From positions 1,054,001 to 1,118,000 of the forward strand of contig PSQN01000014.1 of NCBI GenBank assembly GCA_002989075.1: a stretch of 64,000 bases of DNA, in the 5' to 3' direction. Made by a program: the position numbers and the translations under genes. The notes under the pieces are model-generated. The model was not told the DNA's origin. It did no database searches and worked only from the letters and a program-made list of their open reading frames with translations. Positions 1 through 11,246 of this stretch are shown here, piece after piece (position 1 is the first letter of the stretch; every line of letters starts with the position of its first letter). The stretch is from Arthonia radiata. Lineage: Eukaryota; Ascomycota; Arthoniomycetes; Arthoniales; Arthoniaceae.

Positions 1-69
1 TCTAAGGCAGTTCCGTAACACTATCCCCCCCTTCGAGAAGCTAGTTGCCCTTAACCAGCGAGATAACAG

Positions 70-300
70 AGGGTTTCAACTACCTAGGTCTTGGCTTGCT
101 CGGGTATTTCTTGTAGAAGCTCTTTAGTAGATCTTAAGCGTGTTTAAAGTCTTTAATCGGGTACTATTTTCGGTCTTCGTTGTAGTCGTACTATTTTACG
201 TGGGTCTAGATTCGTTTTCGACTTTTCTGTACGTTAATAATATCTTTAACGACCTATTCGTTGTTATTGTTAATTACGATAGGCTCTAGGTCGGGGTACT
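70..300 (-). pseudogene. C-terminal chromodomain remnant of gypsy integrase
   Basis: Reading the minus strand gives VVKDIINVQKSRKRI, then THVK-stop-YDYNEDRK-stop-YP, then DFKHA-stop-DLLKSFYKKYPSKP. This is the chromodomain pattern (V-x-x-I-x-x-x-R...W-x-x-Y...W-x-P-x-x-x-F/L...A-x-x-L-L-x-x-F) with the expected Trp and Gln codons turned into TAG. Chromodomains bind methylated histone H3 and target integration to heterochromatin, so insertion next to an older element is in character. Confidence 0.75.
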
Positions 301-699
301 CCTAGCCTTTTAAAGGCTCGTTAGAGTCTTTTAACAATATCGAGGAATTAAATGTTTTATAAATTTCTATTAAATCTAAAAGGTCTAGTGTATAGGCATT
401 TCCTCGGCGGTACGTAATTACGTATAGTCCGATATACTTATAATCTAGCTTCTTCGATAGTCGCTCCGTTCGAATGTTCTTAGTTAACAGCTATACTTTG
501 TCCCTAACTTCGAAGGTTATATTAGACTTCTGTTTATTAGCCTGCTCCGTTATCTTAAGTTAAGCTTATTTTATATTTAATTTCCTTTCTTTCTACAATT
601 CCTAGAAACGGTTGCTTACAGCCTCTGCTTTGTCCGATTAAACCCTCTTGTAGGCAGTTTGGTCCTAATTAACGGGTTCCGTTGTAGGTTCGAAGCTTA

Positions 700-1633
700 T
701 CTAGGGTTTGTATCCGTAGGTTATGCTAAATAGTAACATTTTAGTTGTTTTAGACACCGTAACATTTGCCGCAAATTTGGCCGCAGAAAGCTTGTTGTAC
801 TAGTCGTCTTAATAGTAATTTATAAATATTCTTAGGTGCACCTTTATACCTCGATAAGAGATCTCGAATTAGCTATCGGTTTAGAGATAGTAAGCGGTTG
901 CAAGTTTGATATTTACTCTCAAGCGCTTTATTAAGTGTCTTCAAACTACGCTGGCAAACCGTAGATCCTAGTTAGACGTTAGGAACCTTGGGAGTCCTTA
1001 TTTATACTATACGTTCCGGTAAATTAGGTTTGCTATCGATTCGGTATCCGTTTCGCTAAGTCTAAACTTACAGAAAAGGAATGTTTTTAGCTTCGCTAAT
1101 CTGTCAACTAGCACTAAGATAGTATTGTCTTTATTTGGTCTAAACTTTAGTAGGTTAGTAACAAAATCTATGGTATAGTCTAAGTTAGGCCTCTTGGGGG
1201 CCGGCAACGGCTAAAGGAGCCCTACTAGCTTCTCGTTCCTTAGCTTAGTCCTTCTATAGACATAGCAATTATCGATAAACTACTTTATCTTTCTTAACAG
1301 TTAAGAAAACTAGTAGTGTCTAGCGAGCTAATAAATTGTGTTTTTAACTTCTAGGTGTCCTATTTCTATTAAAGAATATACCTTGTTAATTACTTTAGTA
1401 ACGTAGAAACTAGGCACTACTAAGCGTTCTTGTATTAATAGCAGTTTATTAATATTTAAGCATAGTAGTAGATAATAGCCTTCAACGTTCCTATCGATTA
1501 GATTGTCTTCTTTATATTTAGCTAGGGCTTTATAGATACAATTAAAAGCTTTGTCTTTAGTATTCGCTTCTTTTACTAATTCTTTAAGTACCGCTAGGGG
1601 TTTAGCCTCGTCTTCCGCATCGATTAGGCACAC
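700..1633 (-). pseudogene. gypsy integrase remnant
   Basis: The open piece at 1633-1328 covers the linker and N-terminal part of integrase. The piece at 1207-1007 contains LDYTIDFVTNLLKF and NTILVLVDRLAKL, the first catalytic-Asp strands of the gypsy integrase core (consensus D-x-I-T-D-x-V plus VDRLTK). Both are in the RT frame. The remaining core extends to about 700 with stops. Confidence 0.8.
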
Positions 1634-1739
1634 TTAACAGTCTTCTCGGACCTCTGTAGACAGTTTGCTAGCGGGCAACAACGTTTAAAATATATTGGGA
1701 TCTTCTTTTACTCTTAGGCCCGGGGCTCTTCTTATTAAA

Positions 1740-2250
1740 GCGTCTGCCTTCCCGTTCGCCGCCTCTCTACGGTACGTAATTTCGAAATTGAATGCTAAGA
1801 GGAACTTAGTCTATCGGGCTTGTCGTCGGGTTAGTTGCTTAATCGACATAAAGTACTTTAATGCCTAGTAATCGGTAAGAATTTAGGTTAGCTTGTTAGT
1901 AGGCACAGACTATAGCTCCGGTCGGAATGTTTTAAAGGACTTAACGATCGCTAATAATTCCTTATTATAGATAGCGTAGTTTAGCTCCGCAAGGTTAAGG
2001 CTCGAGAACTAGTAGGCTACCGGTCTTAGTTAGCTATCGTCGTTAAGTTGCGATAAAATACCTGTCGCTACTAAATCTAAAGAATCGTATTTTATAAATA
2101 ATTGCTTATTTAAACGAAAGTGCATTATAACTAGTTCCTTGCTAACTTCCTCTTTAAGGTGCTTAAAAGCTCTGTCGTAGCTATTGTCTTATAGTCCGCT
2201 ATTCTTCTTCGTTAGGCTGTTTAGCGGGCGAGCTATTTTACTAAAGTTCC
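1740..2250 (-). pseudogene. gypsy RNase H remnant
   Basis: The minus strand in the RT frame shows SPAELNYAIYNKELLAI, then a TDY-x-ALKYF segment and an FEITYREAANGKADAL segment. These are the C-terminal landmarks of the Ty3/gypsy RNase H domain. TAG codons interrupt it (for example in place of a residue just before ALKYF and after TR). It lies directly between the RT and integrase remnants. Confidence 0.8.
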
Positions 2251-2299
2251 GGATAAATTGTCGATAGTAGTTATAAAACTCTAAGAACCATCGTACGGC

Positions 2300-3000
2300 A
2301 GTAATATTACCTTGCCGGGGTCTTTCCTAGTCTTTAATCGCTTGAACCTTTTTGGGGTCCATTTTGGTTCTAGTTAACGTAATAACTAGGCCCAAATACT
2401 TAACCTCTTGCTTATAGAACTCGTACTTCTTAATATCCGCGTGTAGACCGATTAATCTTAGCCGTAATAAGACCTGTCGAATATGTTCCTTGTGTTTCTT
2501 CTTTAACTTACTAAAGATAAGTATATCGTCTAAATAAATCGATACGTACTTATTAAGCATATTTAAAAAGAAATCGTTTATAAATCGTTAGAAGGCCGAA
2601 GAGGCATTATATAGGTCGAACGGAACTACGTTGTACTTGTAGTTTCTAAGGCGGGTAGCGAAAGTTATAAGATTCGAATCTTCTTCTAAAGCTATCCTTA
2701 GCCGGTAAAAGGCCTAACGGATATTAAGCTTCGAGAACTACTATGCTTCAATAACCCTTGCTAGGGTTTCTTTAATTAACGGAAGTAAATAGGAGTCTCT
2801 CTGAGTAACTATATTTAGTCCTCAGTAATTAACATATAAACAAAGTTTACCTTCTAGTTTACGAACGAATAGGATTAGAGAGCTGTAATAAAAGTTGCTG
2901 GGCGAGATATACTATTTAGCGAGGTTTAACTATATATAGTCTTTAATAAGACTAGCCTCTTCCGTTAATATCCTTCTTAAGGGTTCTTAATAAGGTAATT
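2300..3000 (-). pseudogene. gypsy reverse transcriptase remnant
   Basis: The 77-residue open stretch at 2560-2327 contains YLDDILIFS, the catalytic motif of LTR-element reverse transcriptase, followed by the usual H-x-x-H-I-x-x-V-L-x-R-L helix and a KYLG motif (KYEFYKQEVKYLGLVI). Upstream sequence to about 3000 continues as RT with stops. The two catalytic Asp codons survive in this copy. Confidence 0.85.
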
Positions 3001-4429
3001 TAGAGCCAGGCTTTAGCTTTATCTTTAGGTTTTGTGGTCGGTAAGGTAATAGCTTGTCTGCGCCGTCCTTATTAAACACATTTAAAAACTCCTAGAACTC
3101 TTTAGATAGCTTTAATTTTAGATTAATCGTTTCTTAGTCTTTTTCCCGATAGGATTTAATGTTCTTTATAATTATAGAAAATACTTTGGCGTTCTTCTAC
3201 TTTGCTAGGCGTCGAAACGGAGCTGCATCTACAAAGTTAATCTACTAAGGGCTTCTAAGTATAAAGGTATCCTGTCGCTTTTTAAGTCGCGGCTTAGGTT
3301 CCTTATATATCTCTTTTTTAAAGGAGGCCTCCTAAGCACCTTTCGCGGCAACCGACGCTCCTTGTCCTTAATTAATTAAGCTCGTTCTAGTGGGGCTAAT
3401 CGGTATTTAAGGTTAGGCCTATTAGTCAGCCTCGAGCCTCTTTAGTATCGTTACCTTCGCTAACGGTAAGGGCCGCTTATCTTCTATAATTCGGCCGTCC
3501 TAAGACAGATCTAAATCGATTTGGGCTGGCCTTAAGTCGGGTAGAGATTCGAGTATCGTTAACTAATTCTAAACCGGCTTCTGCTTGTACTTACAATCGT
3601 TTTTAAATTTCAGTAGTCCTTTTTTATAGTCTATCGACACGGAGTACGTTTCTGACTAGCGTTTCCCTAACAAGATCTTTTGCTTTTTTAGCTAGGTAAC
3701 GTAGAACAACGTACACGGAACCTAGTAGTCTTGCACCTATACCGGCATAAATAGTCCCTTTTTAATAGTCTTTCTCGGCTATCCTTTAAATTCTTAGGTA
3801 GTAATCAGTTTATTTAGCTTTACTAAGCTAATTTCGAACGTTTAGCAAATCTTCTCTACGAGGCGGTAATCTATAACGGCAGCGATTTAGCAACCTATGT
3901 TTATTATCGCTAAGAACTTAAGCGGAGTTTAATTTCGATTGCTAACTATTAATAGCTGTATCTAAATAAACGGGTCGTTCTATATCTTTATATTATTTTT
4001 AATGCCGACTAGCTCTAGGGGTAGAGAGTAGAGTTTATTAAACTTCTCTAAAGCCTAACTACTGCCTAGTACTAGTCGCTCTAACCAAACTTCGTAGAGG
4101 ACTACGCGTTTCCCTATTTTAGCGCTAAGGTCTTCTTAAGAGGGTAGTCTCTTTAATAATAACCCTTCTTCTAACACTTATAGCAAGTAATGTCTTCTAC
4201 GTTTTATTAAAAAGGGTTCGTGCTTAAAGTCGATTAACGTACTACTAGGGTAGCTAGAAGCTTAACGGTAGCGATAGGAGTTCTAGTTCCTACCGAGGCT
4301 AAGTTTGTCTACGACTATAGGGATCGATTCGGTTAAGAGTTATTCTCCTTAACTGCGTTTACTTAAGACTTCGCCTTATTAATCTACTAAATGTTTCGGT
4401 CGGCGAATTAAAGTTTCTTAATATAGCTA

Positions 4430-4805
4430 GCGATAGTCCTAAGCTTATATAGTAGCGTAGCTTTCTTAAGGGAAATATTAATCTTGTCCCGTAGGTTGTA
4501 TAACTAAGTTAGTTTATCGATATTAGCTTCGATCGCGTGTTTATAGAACTAGGCAAGAAACTTAGACAATTTCTTCTGTCCTTAACGTAGGTTGCGGTAG
4601 CCCTCGCGAGCAGTTTCTTTTTGAAACGGATCTCCGTATCGGTTCTCTAACGCCTAGTAGACGTCCTCCGGTATAGTCTCTTTAGCTCAGTCTAAGTAAG
4701 GTTCTACGTACTAGGCGGCGGTTCTATCTAAACGTAATAGAATATAAGCTACTTTGGCCTTATTTAACGGGTAGCGATTAGCGTTAATATACATCTTATT
4801 CTTTA
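4430..4805 (-). pseudogene. gypsy gag (capsid) remnant
   Basis: The minus strand reads through as a retrotransposon capsid-type protein with several TAG codons. Recognisable parts are a basic INANRYPLNKAKVAYIL stretch followed by an EPYLD...AKETIPEDVY segment and a YGDPFQKETAR segment, which are typical of fungal gypsy Gag. Stops fall at expected Gln or Trp positions (for example YLD*AKE). The flanks to about 5100 and 4200 probably also belong to gag, but I could only read this part clearly. Confidence 0.75.
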
Positions 4806-5339
4806 TACGACGTATTTATAACTTAAGCTCTTGTAAGGCCCCGCTAGCAAAAACAGGAGGGTCGGGCACCTTCTCGGATTTCTCTTTATTGCCAACCTAG
4901 CCCAATGCAGGCGTCTCCTTAGTAGTCTCTTCGCGACTCTCCCTAATTGTTTAGGGATTAATATTCTAACAACGATATCGGCGCTCGTTCTCTTTAGTCT
5001 AAAGCTTACGTAATTAAGCTTAAGTATCGATATATTTGGCGTAGAATTCTACCCAAAATACGGAGAAGTCCTCTAGTCGGGTTATTATTAGGTTAATTAT
5101 ATTATCGTCCATCGTATAGCTCCTAATGTCTCTGTAAAATTACGTATTAGTGTTATTATTACTAACTAGACGGTCTAGTAACGATTCTCGGGGTACTATC
5201 TCGTATAGCAGGTATATAACTATTAAAGCTTTGTGCTTAGGTAGGGTTAACAATACTTTTTACTACAGTGGAATCTATTCTACAAAGTTAGTTTAATTCG
5301 GTTTAGTTTCTACTAACTACCTCGCTCGGCGTCTGTTAG

Positions 5340-5745
5340 TTGTGTCTTGCTAAAGGATGCTTAAATAGTTCAATGAGTTTGTTGGGTATAGTATAATAGT
5401 CTTTGGTAAGTATTAACACTACTAAAGTCTGTTGTATGTATATAGGTAAAAGAGATAGAGCTTTGGAATAATGTTACAGGCAATGTTAAGAACAACTTAT
5501 TAACTATATAGAGAAACAGATAGAATTCTAAAGCTATAGAACAACTATTTAGGAAACTAGAACTACTATTTAGTTAGTTGAAGCGGTTTGCCAAGCCTTT
5601 ACCTTTTGCCTAGGCAACCGGAGGTAAAGCTAAGAGAAGGTAAACTGGCAATTGATTAGTGGCAAAGAATAGTCTTTCTAATGCGGCAGGCGTGTCAACA
5701 GCTTCTAAAGGCGGTAGTTGGTTGATCTGAGGCAGTTCCGTAACA
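5340..5745 (-). repeat. 5' LTR of the gypsy element (inner end approximate)
   Basis: On the minus strand the LTR starts TGTTACGGAACTGCC at 5745. The same start is found at position 20 on the minus strand, one base different over the 20 bases visible. The inner end is estimated from a CA-ending stretch near 5340 and the start of coding-like sequence beyond it. I did not identify the primer-binding site with confidence. Confidence 0.6.
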
Positions 5746-5972
5746 TTAATAACTTAAAAAAAATAAAAGTATCTAAGAATTAACCTTCTTAGCTAAATAT
5801 AATATGGTTAAAGCTTAAAGAGCTAACTAACTAAGAAACTTAGATATTAATTAAGCTGCTATTGGGTAGAAAGGCGCTAAAAGAGCGCTAAGTACTAAAG
5901 ATTAAGTATTTTTTAAAGAACGAGTTAATTTTTAAAGCCTGCTAAATAGCTAAGAGCTGCTAGTAAAGACTT

Positions 5973-7446
5973 AACCTTAATTTTATAGAAATCCTTATAA
6001 ATATAGTAAATTTAATTATTTATCGGCTTATACTAGCCTTAGTAGCAGAAAAAGACTAGAAAATAAAGCAATAGAACGTAAAATTAGCTTATTCTAACGT
6101 AAAGTTAGATAAGATTGTTTATATTAAGTAACTAACTAGCCTATTCAACGGAACTAATAAAGTTTATTAAATAAAGAAGGCTCTTTACAGTCTAAAACAG
6201 GCCGACTAATAGTAGAAAGTCTATTTTTAAAAATTACTAAGAAGAATAGATTTCAAACCTTTAGTATCTAATTAGTCGGTTTATATTCAAAAAACTAGAA
6301 AGTAGATAATTTTAATCGTCTATATAGACAATATATTAGTTGTATTTAATTTTACCGAAACAATCTCTAAAATCTATTAAAAACTAAATAAAACTCTTAT
6401 AATTAAGAACTTAAGAGACGTTAGTAAGTTTCTAGAAATTAAAATTATCTGAGATCGCTTAGCAAAAACGATTCGCTTAGACTAATTGACTTATTTAGCT
6501 AAAATTTTAATTAAATATTCGAAGAAAAACGGTCGAATGTTCAGAAAAATACTGTAACTCGTTAGCTTAAAATTAACACTAAATCTTAACTAAGCTAGTA
6601 GTACCAATATTTCTAATTATTAGCAACAAATTAGATCAATTTTATATTTAATAATAAAGATAAGATCTAATATTACCTTTATAACTAGCCTACTAGCTTA
6701 GTATATATTAAATCCTAGTAAAGAGTACTAGAGAGTTTTAAGTAGCCTTTAGGCTTATTTAAATAAAACTCTTAATCTTAGCCTTTACTATAAATTTTTC
6801 TTAATAAACAGTATAACCGACTATTATAACATAAATTGAGGGAGAGACCTTAGTACTAGGAGATTAACTACCGGCTATATCTTTTTACTTAGGAATAGAG
6901 CCCTTAGCTAAAATTTAAAGCTATAAAAAACGGTCGCCTTAAGCTTTTATAAGGCTAAATATATAACTCTTAAAGAAGCTATAAAGAAACAGTTATTTAT
7001 TTAATTAATTGTTATTAAACTGTCTAAAATTTTTAAAGAAAATTTAATTACTACCGTTTTAGCGGGTACTTTTAAAAATTCTGTAAATAAAAAGACTCGG
7101 CGGGCTCTAACGTATTAAGCAAGTATAAATTTATTCGAATAAGCCGGTTAAATTAGACCAAAGACTCTAGTTTTACCGATAAAACTATTACTTACCGACA
7201 GCAATTTAATAAAAAAACTTATAAAAAATCCTATCTTCTAAGCTAAATTTAAGTATATTAATATACAGTATTACTATATTAAAGAAAACGTTTAAGTAAG
7301 CTAAATAGAGCTTAAATACGTTTCTATAAAGAAACAATTAGCAAACAGTTTAATAAAATTAATTAACTTAGCTAAAATACTAACGTTTAGAACTTAAATT
7401 AGCTTATAATTTAGCTAAAATAACTAGTTAATTAAGAGAATATATT
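5973..7446 (+). pseudogene. copia reverse transcriptase / RNase H remnant
   Basis: One uninterrupted reading frame carries the C-terminal half of copia RT and RNase H with many in-frame stops. The RT catalytic box reads YIDN at 6321-6332, so the second Asp is Asn (AAT); GAT to AAT is a G-to-A transition, as expected from RIP. The lack of any frameshift over almost 1.5 kb, alongside many nonsense codons, fits decay by point transition only. Confidence 0.85.
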
Positions 7447-7949
7447 AGAATTAACTAACTAGTTAGTTAGTCGGAATCTTTAAGAGTCTAGAGTATTGAA
7501 TAGATTTTACTAGCTGTCTTAGCTTAGAATAGAACAAGTCTTTTATTTAAAGGGTCGGGCCTAGTAGTCTAAATTTAGAATAAAAAGAAGTATTATACAA
7601 TTTATTTTAAACAGCTAGCCTATAATCTAAGACAATATAAAATAAATTTAAAAACTAATAGTTTTAAATAGATAAAATTACTGTTTTATACAGTAAGTTA
7701 TAGGTTATTTAGTTTTTATTAAAATAAATAGATATCTAGTAAGTTTTATATAGACTATTAGACTTAAATATATAAGTTAAAATCTTTTTAGAGGATTTTA
7801 GCTAATAAGATAGATAATATAATAATAGCTTTCTCTTGCTACTAAGTATTGTATCTGTATTAAGCCTAAGTATTGTACTAGTTTTAAGCTAGTTTCATCT
7901 TTCTACTCTTTATAGTAGTATTCTTCTTCTTTCCTGCACCTTTTTAATA
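7443..7949 (+). repeat. 3' LTR of the copia element (507 bp, RIP-mutated)
   Basis: It starts TATTAGAATTAACT, matching the inverted copy TGTTGGAAATTAACC, and ends TTTTTAATA, where the inverted copy ends TTTTTTAACA. The terminal TG...CA expected for an LTR has become TA...TA. A purine-rich run just upstream (about 7434-7442) is a likely polypurine tract. It aligns over its whole length with 8842-8335 on the minus strand. Most differences are C-to-T or G-to-A in this copy. Confidence 0.85.
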
Positions 7950-8334
7950 TAATTAACCTTAAGTATAAATATAATTTTTTTTAATAAACCTTTAAAGACG
8001 TTATTTACTATAAGTATTTAAAAAAAAAGATATTATTAGAAGAATTATTCTTAGAATAAGACTTCTATATCTAAATAGAAAAATATATAGCTTTTTATAA
8101 AGTTTAGTTAAAGAGGCTAAAACTTAGTAATAATAGTAATTTAAAAAAGTATAATAATCTTTTTTCTTCTTCTTTTTAACTAGTTAGTATTAAGAATAAT
8201 CTTAAGATATAGAGTAGCCTATTTATTTAAATATAGCTTTTAATAGCTAATAACTAAATCTAAACTCTACTTAAATTCTTAGTAATAGTAGATATAGATT
8301 ACTAAATCGCTACTATTATAGATTATTATATTAC
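7950..8334. other. AT-rich spacer between two inverted LTRs
   Basis: About 385 bases of extreme AT content with poly-A/T runs and no reading frame of note. It lies between the inner (3') ends of the two oppositely oriented LTRs. It may be the remains of another RIP-degraded repeat; nothing recognisable is left. Confidence 0.5.
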
Positions 8335-8842
8335 TGTTAAAAAAGATACAGGGAAGAAGAAGGATACTACTACAAAGAGTAGGAAGACAAGACTAGCTTA
8401 AGACTAATACAATACTTAAGCTTAGTATAGGTACAATACTTAGTAGTAAAGAGAAGCTGTTATTATATTATCTGTCTTATTAGCTAAAATTCTCTAGAGA
8501 GATTTTAGCTTATATATCTAAGTTTAGTGGCTCGTATAGGACTTAATAGATATCTGTTCTTTTAATAGGGGCTAAATAACCCGTAACTTACCGCATAAGA
8601 CGGTAATTCTGTCTATCTAAAACTGTTAGTCTTTAAGTCTATTTCGTGTTGTCTTAGACTACGGGCCAGCTGTCTAGAACGGGTCGTACAATGCTTCTTT
8701 TTGTCCTAGGCCCGGGCCACTAGGCTCGACCCTTTAGGTAAAAGGCTTGTTCTATTCTAGGCCGAGACAGCTGGTAGGACCTGTCCGATACTCCGGGCCC
8801 CTGGGGGTTCCGGCTAACCAGCTAGTTGGTTAATTTCCAACA
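8335..8842 (-). repeat. Inverted solo copy of the copia LTR (508 bp), mildly mutated
   Basis: On the minus strand it starts TGTTGGAAATTAACC at 8842 and ends TTTTTTAACA at 8335, with intact TG...CA termini. It matches 7443-7949 end to end (508 against 507 bp). Its outer half is GC-rich, while the corresponding part of the other copy is AT-rich. No internal element sequence adjoins it, so it looks like a solo LTR. The five bases on either side (attac, acaaa) do not form a target duplication, so a plain solo-LTR history is not proven. Confidence 0.85.
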
Positions 8843-11246
8843 ACAAAAGGTAGAGTTGACTGCTTCATATGATAATCTCGGCCATTTCGACTCAATGCCA
8901 GAGAGCAATCAAGTGGACCGGCTCGAAGGCGCTCAGGCAGCAAATCTCTCCTCGCGGCGCTATCACGTGCCCAAGAGCGCATTCAGCGTGCGGGGTGAAT
9001 ACTCTGAACGGGGGCCCGCACTGTCTAACAATTCAAAAGTCGTACAATGGCAACATTCGGACATTCGACCGTTCAAGATTCATTCAAGTAGCTTAGCGCC
9101 ATCGCTAAATACAGATCGTAAAATCTCAATCCCCGAGAAGCAAACCACCAAATCCGAAACCTCACGCTGCGCTGATGACGTACACGGTCTGTCGAAGACC
9201 GAAAGATCGCTTCAGTTGCATGTGCAGCGGGACGTGGACAGTCGCTAATGGCACTCTTGCTGCCTCGCCGCCGGCTTGAGACGTGACGCTCACTCTTCGT
9301 TGGCCCCATCCGACTGGTATCCGTTGAGCTTGAGCATCTATACAATTCGTGAGTAGAGGGTATGCTTGGATGCTTTGAAGTTCCGACACACCGATCTTCG
9401 TCTTCGCTTTCTTTCCAACTGTATTACGTTTCGGGTCGTATACGAAAGCCATGAATCAAATTGAAGTAACAGAAGGCTTCACACTGGAGGGATATAATGG
9501 CAACCGAGGTTTGGCAAGTAAGTGGCCTCTGACTGGTACTCGATTTCGACGACTCTGGAAACTCGGGACTGCCTTCCAGATTTTAGTGATAGCAGTGGCT
9601 ATATGATGAGTTTCCCGCAGCTCTGTGACATGTCCAGTGTATGACGATAGACAACGAAAATGTGATACTACAAAGGTACATTTATCACACAGAATGGGGC
9701 CTGGAGGCCGCTGGGATCTAGCACTTACCTGAGGCCCCGGCGTATGCGCGATGCATGCGTACTGTGCCGTCGTCCATTTTCGCGTTTTTGAGGGGCAAAT
9801 GCGAGTATCGGCTGAGCATGGCCGCGCTCACCGCCAATTGAGTCCGTGCGTCTGTGACTCGGGACTTTCTGACCTACCTTGAGGGGCACGCGGGAGAACA
9901 AAACGGCTTGGAAGATGATCAAGGAGCTACCGAAGAATTGGCGTGAGCCTTGTGAAGCTGTGCCGAAAGTCACGCGCGGCTGTTGGCAAGTGTTGTAGCT
10001 GACAGGTGTGCACTGATCAAAGACCGGCGGTGAGGCCGACGACTATCTGGCAGATTAACCGACAGGTGAGGGGCTAACATAGATCAAAGGCTGAGAGTCT
10101 CCATTTGCTTGGAGTACTTTTACATTGTACCAAAGCCAGCAAAGTGCGCAGCCAAGCTGACGCTGTCGTATTCTGTGGGGAATGCCGCAATCGTCTTCCT
10201 TGTCATCACGTGCACGAGTTTTCTACCTACGAAGGCAATTCAGTTCTCTCAATCACAAGCGTCAAATCCTACAACGGATAGGAATCATCGTGATTGTTCA
10301 TAAAGCGCGAGAATCGGGGGTTCTATGGCCACATCGCTTGTTTGAAGATCTCCATAGATGGCGGCCCGTCTGGAGGAGGCTTGCAGTTGAGGTTTTTTGT
10401 GCTGCATAGTACCGCTTAAGTATCCCCGGCTGAGATTCTGTGGCGCGCGGGTACGTGTTGAGTCTCGACAGTAAGACAGGGATCAGGCAGATGGCGCGTG
10501 AAAGACCCTCCGACGATTCCACGCAAATACACGACTCTATTGGAGCGGGGGACGATAAACAATCCCGAACGGATTTTGCACCCTTTACGCATCATTGAGG
10601 GCAGTAGAGTGTAGGCACAGTAAGGTACGTACCTCATCCAGCCACTCAGAGCCCGCCCCAGCCCCGTCGGGAGAAGACACGTGTACAAATAACGACTAGG
10701 ACCACAACTTGTACCTCAGCTTTGCACAGCACTAACATCATTCTCACGGTGCTCAGCTCCCGCGTCCCTAGCAATGAATCATGCACCATGCCTGGACTAT
10801 CGAGGACCGTACTGCTCATCGAAGCATGGTTGAAAGAGATTAGAAAGATGATACGATGAGAAGTCCATGTGTTCCTGAACAGCAGATCAGAAAGTAGACT
10901 ATCGCCTTGGACTACCGATGCCTTTGCCGCTACGCGAACGACGCAAGAACCACAAGTGGAGTCACCTTCCAGTGATAGTCGGCTCCTGAACCCCAATCGC
11001 ACGATCGACGGCATACATGCACACCGAGGTCACTCCACAACAAACGCACTCAATGCAGCCTCATGCAATAGCAATCGACTTCATCTGTCATCTGTTTCAG
11101 CGTGAAGTTGCGTAGAGTAGACAGTCCCTTTGATTCCGACGCATGCATGCGTTGGACATATCGGCACGCGACTCAGCCTTGACAAGCTTCAGATCATTGA
11201 ACGTGAGTCGGTGCACCCGTGCTCCCGCTCGGGATCGCTAAACTTA
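8843..11246. other. Intergenic, 2.4 kb, no recognisable gene
   Basis: Base composition returns to that of the genic part of the window immediately after the LTR. Only short overlapping reading frames on both strands are present (the longest 140 codons at 8826-9248), and none shows a recognisable motif or a convincing chain of spliced exons. The last few hundred bases would hold the promoter of the patatin-like gene. Confidence 0.6.

Larger units (their letters stand above)
1..5745 (-). mobile_element. Ty3/gypsy chromovirus LTR retrotransposon, RIP-degraded
   Basis: Read on the minus strand the order is 5' LTR (starts at 5745), gag, reverse transcriptase, RNase H, integrase, chromodomain, a purine-rich tract (about 21-42), and the first 20 bases of the 3' LTR (20 down to 1, then off the window). 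The two LTR starts match over 20 bases with one transition. RT-before-integrase order and a C-terminal chromodomain place it with the chromoviruses. Open pieces at 2560-2327, 1633-1328 and 1207-1007 are all in the same reading frame, so pol is broken by stop codons and not by frameshifts. Most stops sit where Gln or Trp codons are expected, as RIP would produce. It cannot encode functional proteins as it stands. The inner end of the 5' LTR is not certain. Confidence 0.9.
5746..7949 (+). mobile_element. Ty1/copia retrotransposon, 3' portion, heavily RIP-mutated
   Basis: The plus-strand frame through position 5973 can be read to about 7446 without frameshift, broken only by TAA/TAG. In order: a KKALYSLKQ segment (the copia motif KALYGLKQ), a second RT block around 6318-6350, YQQQIRSILYL, NPSKEY, then RNase H with GRDLSTRRLTTGYIFL and the C-terminal NPIF...NIQYYYIKENV and KKQLANSLIK segments. 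It ends in a 3' LTR at 7443-7949. The 5' LTR, gag, protease and integrase are not in the window, because the copia sequence stops abruptly at 5746 against the gypsy LTR. Base composition is far more AT-rich than the flanks. Confidence 0.9.

Noticed and set aside
8826-9248. 140-codon frame spanning the outer edge of the inverted LTR.
   Set aside because: It begins inside the LTR and has no recognisable protein features.
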